Below are positions 59,750 through 64,000 of a DNA stretch of 64,000 bases, one piece after another. This DNA comes from Desulfocurvus sp. GTDB lineage: Bacteria > Desulfobacterota > Desulfovibrionia > Desulfovibrionales > Desulfovibrionaceae. The position numbers and the translations under genes are program-made. Where the stretch lies: NCBI GenBank assembly GCA_020692325.1, contig JAIMKR010000003.1, positions 52,556 through 116,555 on the forward strand, read 5' to 3'. Position 1 is the first letter of the stretch. Each line of letters begins with the position of its first letter. The notes under the pieces were generated by a model. The model worked only from the letters and a program-made list of their open reading frames with translations, was not told the DNA's origin and did not search any database.

Positions 59750-60832
59750 TCACAGCTCGTCGGCGCGGCAGACGCCGGAGGCGCTGCGACGGACCCGCTG
59801 GTTGAACAGCGCCCGGACGACGAGCAGCAGCAGCGCGACGGCGCTGGCGGTCTCCACTCCCTGAGGCAACGCCTCGCTCACGGAGCCGATGGCCGCGTGG
59901 ATATCGATGCCGAAGGCCGTGTAGGCGCGATTGACGAGCAGGCCGAAAGCGATGGAGCACACGGAGATGGCTGCGAGATAGACGCCGGTGAGGGCCGCTC
60001 CGAAGGTGCGCGCCATGGCCGTGAGCGTGGTGGCGTTGGTGGCGGGGCCGGTGAGGAGGAACACGAGAGCCGCGCCAGGCGAAAGTCCCTTCAGCAACAG
60101 CGACGCGGCCACGGGCGTGGAGCTGGAGGCGCAGACGTACAGCGGCACGCCGAGGGCCAGCATGGCGAGCATGGAGCCCAGCTCGCCGCCGGGAATCTCC
60201 GTGAGCAGGCCGGCGGGCAGCAACACGCCGATGACCCCGGCGACCAACACGCCGATGAGCAGCCAGCCGCCCACGTCGGCCAGCATTTCGCCGAAGGCGT
60301 CGGCGAAGGCATCGCGCAGGCGCGCGCCCAAGCCCACGGGGGGAGTCTTCCCGTCGTGCCCGCACCCACAGCCGCATCCGCACGCCGGGGCCTGCGCGGG
60401 TGTGGGCACGAGTCGCCCGGGCAGAAGATTGGCGGCCAGGCCGGCCACCAGGGCCGTGGTAAAGGCGGCCACCGGCCGCAGCACCGTCATGATGGGGTCG
60501 ATCATGGCATAGGTGACGGCGATGGAGTCCACCCCGGTTTCGGGCGTGGAGATCATGAAGGCCGTGGTCGCTCCCGGTCCGGCTCCCTTGCGCCGCAACC
60601 CCAGCGCGGCCGGCAGCACTCCGCAGGAGCACAGCGGCAACGGCACGCCCAACAGCGCGGCCTTGACCACCGAGAGCGGTCCACGGCCCGCCAAATGCCG
60701 CGTCATCCACGCATCGGGCAGCAACCCCTTGATGAGCCCGGCCACAAGGAATCCGAACAGCATGAAGGGCGCGGCCTCCCGCAACACGTTCCAGCTTTCG
60801 ATAACCAGCCGCTCCAGCAAATCCCAGGACAT
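59750..60832 (-). CDS. metal/metalloid permease (DUF318, SO_0444-like)
   Basis: GVPLPLCSCGVLPAALGLRRKGAGPGATTAFMISTPETGVDSI; ACGCGCGCGHDG loop; second VCASSSTPVAASLLLKGLSPGAALVFLLTGPATN. Confidence 0.88.
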   Translation of the reverse strand: MSWDLLERLVIESWNVLREAAPFMLFGFLVAGLIKGLLPDAWMTRHLAGRGPLSVVKAALLGVPLPLCSCGVLPAALGLRRKGAGPGATTAFMISTPETGVDSIAVTYAMIDPIMTVLRPVAAFTTALVAGLAANLLPGRLVPTPAQAPACGCGCGCGHDGKTPPVGLGARLRDAFADAFGEMLADVGGWLLIGVLVAGVIGVLLPAGLLTEIPGGELGSMLAMLALGVPLYVCASSSTPVAASLLLKGLSPGAALVFLLTGPATNATTLTAMARTFGAALTGVYLAAISVCSIAFGLLVNRAYTAFGIDIHAAIGSVSEALPQGVETASAVALLLLVVRALFNQRVRRSASGVCRADEL

Positions 60833-60855
60833 CGTCCCTCCGCAATCATACAAAC

Positions 60856-60875
60856 GTATGAGCATTTGTTCATAT
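60856..60875. promoter_or_regulatory. ArsR/SmtB-type operator GTATGAGCA-TT-TGTTCATAT upstream of the permease
   Basis: 9-2-9 imperfect palindrome just upstream of the permease start. Confidence 0.6.
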
Positions 60876-60891
60876 TTCAATTCAAAAAAAA

Positions 60892-61308
60892 CTACCTCTC
60901 CAAAACGTGCTCCAGCCCCTGGCCGATGAGGGTGTGCACATGCCCGTCGTCGAGGGTGTAGAACACGTTCTTGCCCTCCTTGCGGGCGCGCACCAGTTTG
61001 GCCGTGCGCAAAAGGCGCAGCTGGTGCGACACGGCGGAACCGCTGACGCCGAGCGCGGCCGAGATGTCGCACACGCACAGCTCGCCAAGGGAAAGCGCAT
61101 GAAGTATGCGCACCCGCGTGCGGTCTCCCAGCAGGCTGAAGAGTTCGGCCAGGCCATCGGCCGCCGCATCGTCCAGCAGGCGTCCGCGCACCCGCTCCAC
61201 GCGGTCGTCGTGAACGCACGGACGTTCACAGGCGTCGAGTTCTCCCATGTCCTCAAGGGCCCCCGCTTCGGGCGCGGATACATCTGAACGTTTGTTCATG
61301 TGTTTCAT
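60892..61308 (-). CDS. ArsR/SmtB-family regulator, CadC-like (true start possibly at 61248)
   Basis: ACERPCVHDDRVERVRGRL ... GDRTRVRILHALSLGELCVCDISAALGVSGSAVSHQLRLLRTAKLVRARKEGKNVFYTLDDGHV; CadC-like Cys pairs. Confidence 0.9.
   Translation of the reverse strand: MKHMNKRSDVSAPEAGALEDMGELDACERPCVHDDRVERVRGRLLDDAAADGLAELFSLLGDRTRVRILHALSLGELCVCDISAALGVSGSAVSHQLRLLRTAKLVRARKEGKNVFYTLDDGHVHTLIGQGLEHVLER
61282..61301. promoter_or_regulatory. second ArsR/SmtB-type operator ATCTGAACG-TT-TGTTCATGT at the arsR-like gene start
   Basis: Same 9-2-9 architecture and TGTTCAT half as the site at 60856. Confidence 0.55.
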
Positions 61309-61340
61309 CTATGCTTCCGACCGAGGGACGTCAAGTCCCG

Positions 61341-62423
61341 CTACTGCCTGGCCGTGGCCTCGGTGAGAAGCGTGACGTTGCTCTTGGTGAAAAACCCGTC
61401 GAAGCCCTGGTACCGGTAGATGTACTCGTTGACGAGCAGCGTCTCCGCCGAGGGACGGCTGAAGGTCTGCTTGAGCCCCTCCCCGGGCGACCCCACGAGG
61501 TCGAGCAGGAACCGCATCCCCTGCTGCCGCAGGCCCTCGAAGGTGGCCTCGATGGCCTCGGTGCGGAAGGCGAGGTGGTGGATGCGCCGGCCGTAGTTGC
61601 GGATGAACTGCTCGGTGGGCCCCTCCACGCCGGGAACGGCTTCGCCAAGGCCGGAGGTGATGACCATGGCGTAAGGCTCGCCGACCAGACGCGCCACGTT
61701 GGTGATGGAGTTGAGGTTGTCCACGTACACGGCCATGGAGAACTCGTAGTCCGTGAGTTCCAGGAACTCCACGATGGCGTCGTCGCGGTCGCGGGCGCGC
61801 ACGCGCACCGAGGCGTGGTCGAACACGCCGATGTTGCGCAGGTGCGGCCGGTCGGGCTTGGTCAGCGTCCAACCGGCCGGCCGGGCGTCCGCCCCGACGA
61901 GGCTCCGGCCCGCCCCCAGCCATTGGACGAAGCCGTAGGACAGGGCGCTGGCGGCCGAGGGAACGGTCTGAATGAACAGGGCGTCGGCCAGGCGCACGGG
62001 CGATCCGGTGAGGAAGCGCACGCCGCGCGACTTCTGCATAGCGGCGTAGCGCTCCACGTCGCGGCAGGCGAAGGCCATGGTCTCCACGCGCGTGTGGGGC
62101 AGATGCGCGCTCTTTGGGCCTGGCATTTCCCCGGCGAAGGGCGACACCTCCGCCCCGCGCGCCCGAAACACGAAGTCGGCCGAGCCCGGCAGGGTCAGCG
62201 AGCAGCCCTCCCCCTGGGCATCGACAAAGGACGCGCCGAACCCATGCCCGGTGGTGTTCAGAAAGTCCGCCGCCGCGCTTTGGAGACGGTCCGACTCCAC
62301 GCCCACGATCACCGCGACCAGCCCGCCAGTGAGGCCTTCCAGCCCGAGGGAGCGCCGCTGGCGCAGCACCGTGTCCACCCTGACGCGCAGGGCGTCGTCA
62401 TCGTTGCGAAAGCGCGAGGTCAT
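61341..62423 (-). CDS. 4-hydroxyphenylpyruvate dioxygenase-like VOC protein
   Basis: FDHASVRVRARDRDDAIVEFLELTDYEF, GRRIHHLAFRTEAIEATFEGLRQQGMRFL, VNEYIYRYQGFDGFF: candidate His/His/Glu iron ligands. Confidence 0.8.
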   Translation of the reverse strand: MTSRFRNDDDALRVRVDTVLRQRRSLGLEGLTGGLVAVIVGVESDRLQSAAADFLNTTGHGFGASFVDAQGEGCSLTLPGSADFVFRARGAEVSPFAGEMPGPKSAHLPHTRVETMAFACRDVERYAAMQKSRGVRFLTGSPVRLADALFIQTVPSAASALSYGFVQWLGAGRSLVGADARPAGWTLTKPDRPHLRNIGVFDHASVRVRARDRDDAIVEFLELTDYEFSMAVYVDNLNSITNVARLVGEPYAMVITSGLGEAVPGVEGPTEQFIRNYGRRIHHLAFRTEAIEATFEGLRQQGMRFLLDLVGSPGEGLKQTFSRPSAETLLVNEYIYRYQGFDGFFTKSNVTLLTEATARQ

Positions 62424-62602
62424 GCCGTGTTCCTCCTTGCCGTGCGCGGATGGGAAGCGTCCAGGTCATCCTCTCTCTGCCCTGTGGAGGCGCTGGGGTC
62501 AAGCCGTCTGCGCATTGACATGGCCCGGGGTTTAACCTAGACAGTACGTAATAGCCGAGTCGATTGCGCAAAACTTTCAGCAATCAAACGAGTTGGCAGC
62601 CA

Positions 62603-63838
62603 ATGACTTCGTCATTCCGACATGGGCGCGAGTTCTCCGCCAAGCTCAGGGACCTGTTGCAGCGCTCCAACGCTCTCAGCGCCATGACGCCCGAGCACTG
62701 GGACGCCCTGGCCGAATCCTACGGCGATGTCGTGTACTCCGAGGCCATGTACCGGCTGGCCCGATTGGAAATACCCCCGGAAGAGGCCCGTCACAAACTG
62801 CTGGGCATCCTCACCCACCAGCGTCAGCTCTCCGGGACACTGGGCCGGAGCGTCAGCCTGCTCACCGCCACCTGTGACTATTTCACCGAGGTGGAGCCCA
62901 TGATGCACGAACCCGTGCTCGTGGGGGTGCGCCTGTTGCAGCAGAAGGAGGAATACGCCCTGCGCGACGAGCTCACCGGCTTGCTCAACCGCCGCTCCTT
63001 CAACCTGGAGCTCCCGCGCGAGATGGAGCGCTTCCAGCGCTTCGGCCAGTGCTTCACCCTGCTCATGCTCGACCTGGATCACTTCAAGGAATTCAACGAC
63101 TCCTACGGCCATTCCGCCGGCGACCAAGCCCTGCGCGACGTCGCCGCCCTGCTTACCCAGACCGCGCGGCTGTACGACCGCGTCATGCGCTACGGTGGGG
63201 AGGAATTCGCCATACTCCTGCCGCAAACCGACGCGGACGAGGGGGGCGCCGTGGCCGAGCGTGTCCGCGCGGCGGTGTCCGGGCACATGGTCATCTACGA
63301 CGGGCAGGCGCTGGAGCCGGTGACCGTGAGCATCGGCGTGGCCTGCTACCCCGTGGACGGGCTGGAGATGAAGAGCCTGGTGAGCAATGCCGACGGCGCG
63401 CTCTACGAGGCCAAGGCCCTGCGCAACACCGTTTGCCGCCACCACGACCCCAAACGCCGGCATCCGCGCTACATTTTGAGCGACCCGCTGCCGCTGACCC
63501 TGCACGATCCGCGGGGGGGCGACTTCCCGGCCGACGCGTTGGATGTGAGCTTCGGAGGCCTGTGCTGTCGCTCCAAAACGCCGGTGCGACCGCAAACCAA
63601 GGTACGCCTGCTGCTCACCGACGCCGCGCGGCAGGTTCAGCTGCCCCTACTCGCGAAAGTGCGCCGGCTCAGCCATGACGACGACGGAACCTATCATATG
63701 GGATTATCCTTCCGGCTGGACAGCCTGGAGGATCAAATGCGCCTCGTGTCCCTGCTCGAAGGGAGCCACAGCCACGCCTCGACCGCAGCGGCGGATGGAG
63801 CCACGGCCGAGCCAGCCGGACGCCCGAGCACGCACTGA
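62603..63838 (+). CDS. diguanylate cyclase (GGDEF) with C-terminal PilZ domain
   Basis: RDELTGLLNRRSF, LDLDHFKEFNDSYGHSAGD, RLYDRVMRYGGEEFAILL (RxxD I-site + GGEEF); RRHPRYILSDPLPLTL...DVSFGGLCC PilZ. Confidence 0.93.
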   Translation: MTSSFRHGREFSAKLRDLLQRSNALSAMTPEHWDALAESYGDVVYSEAMYRLARLEIPPEEARHKLLGILTHQRQLSGTLGRSVSLLTATCDYFTEVEPMMHEPVLVGVRLLQQKEEYALRDELTGLLNRRSFNLELPREMERFQRFGQCFTLLMLDLDHFKEFNDSYGHSAGDQALRDVAALLTQTARLYDRVMRYGGEEFAILLPQTDADEGGAVAERVRAAVSGHMVIYDGQALEPVTVSIGVACYPVDGLEMKSLVSNADGALYEAKALRNTVCRHHDPKRRHPRYILSDPLPLTLHDPRGGDFPADALDVSFGGLCCRSKTPVRPQTKVRLLLTDAARQVQLPLLAKVRRLSHDDDGTYHMGLSFRLDSLEDQMRLVSLLEGSHSHASTAAADGATAEPAGRPSTH

Positions 63839-64000
63839 CGCGCCCCGGCGGTCCGGGAATCCGGCTATCGGCGAGCTCTCCGACGGGAGCCCCGGCCAGC
63901 CGGCCCTGGCCCCATAAACGACGGATTTCCTCGACGGAACGGCCGAATGACAGCCTCGGCTTTCGGACAGCACGCCAGTGATTCGAAGAGTTCCGCCCAA

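Overview
This GC-rich 64 kb chromosomal window looks like a Desulfovibrionaceae-type sulfate reducer; that assignment is inferred from gene content, mainly a coo hydrogenase locus in the order I recall from Desulfovibrio. About 40 protein-coding genes are supported. I saw no rRNA, tRNA, CRISPR array or complete mobile element. Main blocks: (1) helicase, phosphorylase and HD-GYP genes; (2) cdsA-dxr-rseP-tsaB followed by a dnaA with an AT-rich upstream region; (3) hsp20 and cydAB; (4) an MFS exporter split by one TAG codon next to a TetR regulator; (5) an FmdE/MoCF fusion, a kinase-like protein and a universal stress protein; (6) a CO-responsive locus of cooA, cooMKLXUH, hypA, cooF and an uncharacterised ORF, with two candidate CooA boxes and two terminators that define two transcripts; (7) cysC, phoA-like, MCP, carB, purF, kdsD-like and PBP1A genes; (8) an octaheme cytochrome c, transporters, an aldehyde:ferredoxin oxidoreductase fused to a class II aldolase, a CadC-like regulator with a metal permease, an HPPD-like dioxygenase and a GGDEF-PilZ protein. 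The observations I rate highest are the CooA-regulated transcripts carrying a new ORF (34085-34681), the AOR-aldolase fusion, the amber-split MFS gene, a decayed ZraP-like gene, a degenerate tandem copy of the tsaB 3' end, a variant DnaA, and several clean operator-like palindromes. All family calls come from reading sequence motifs; no database search was run.
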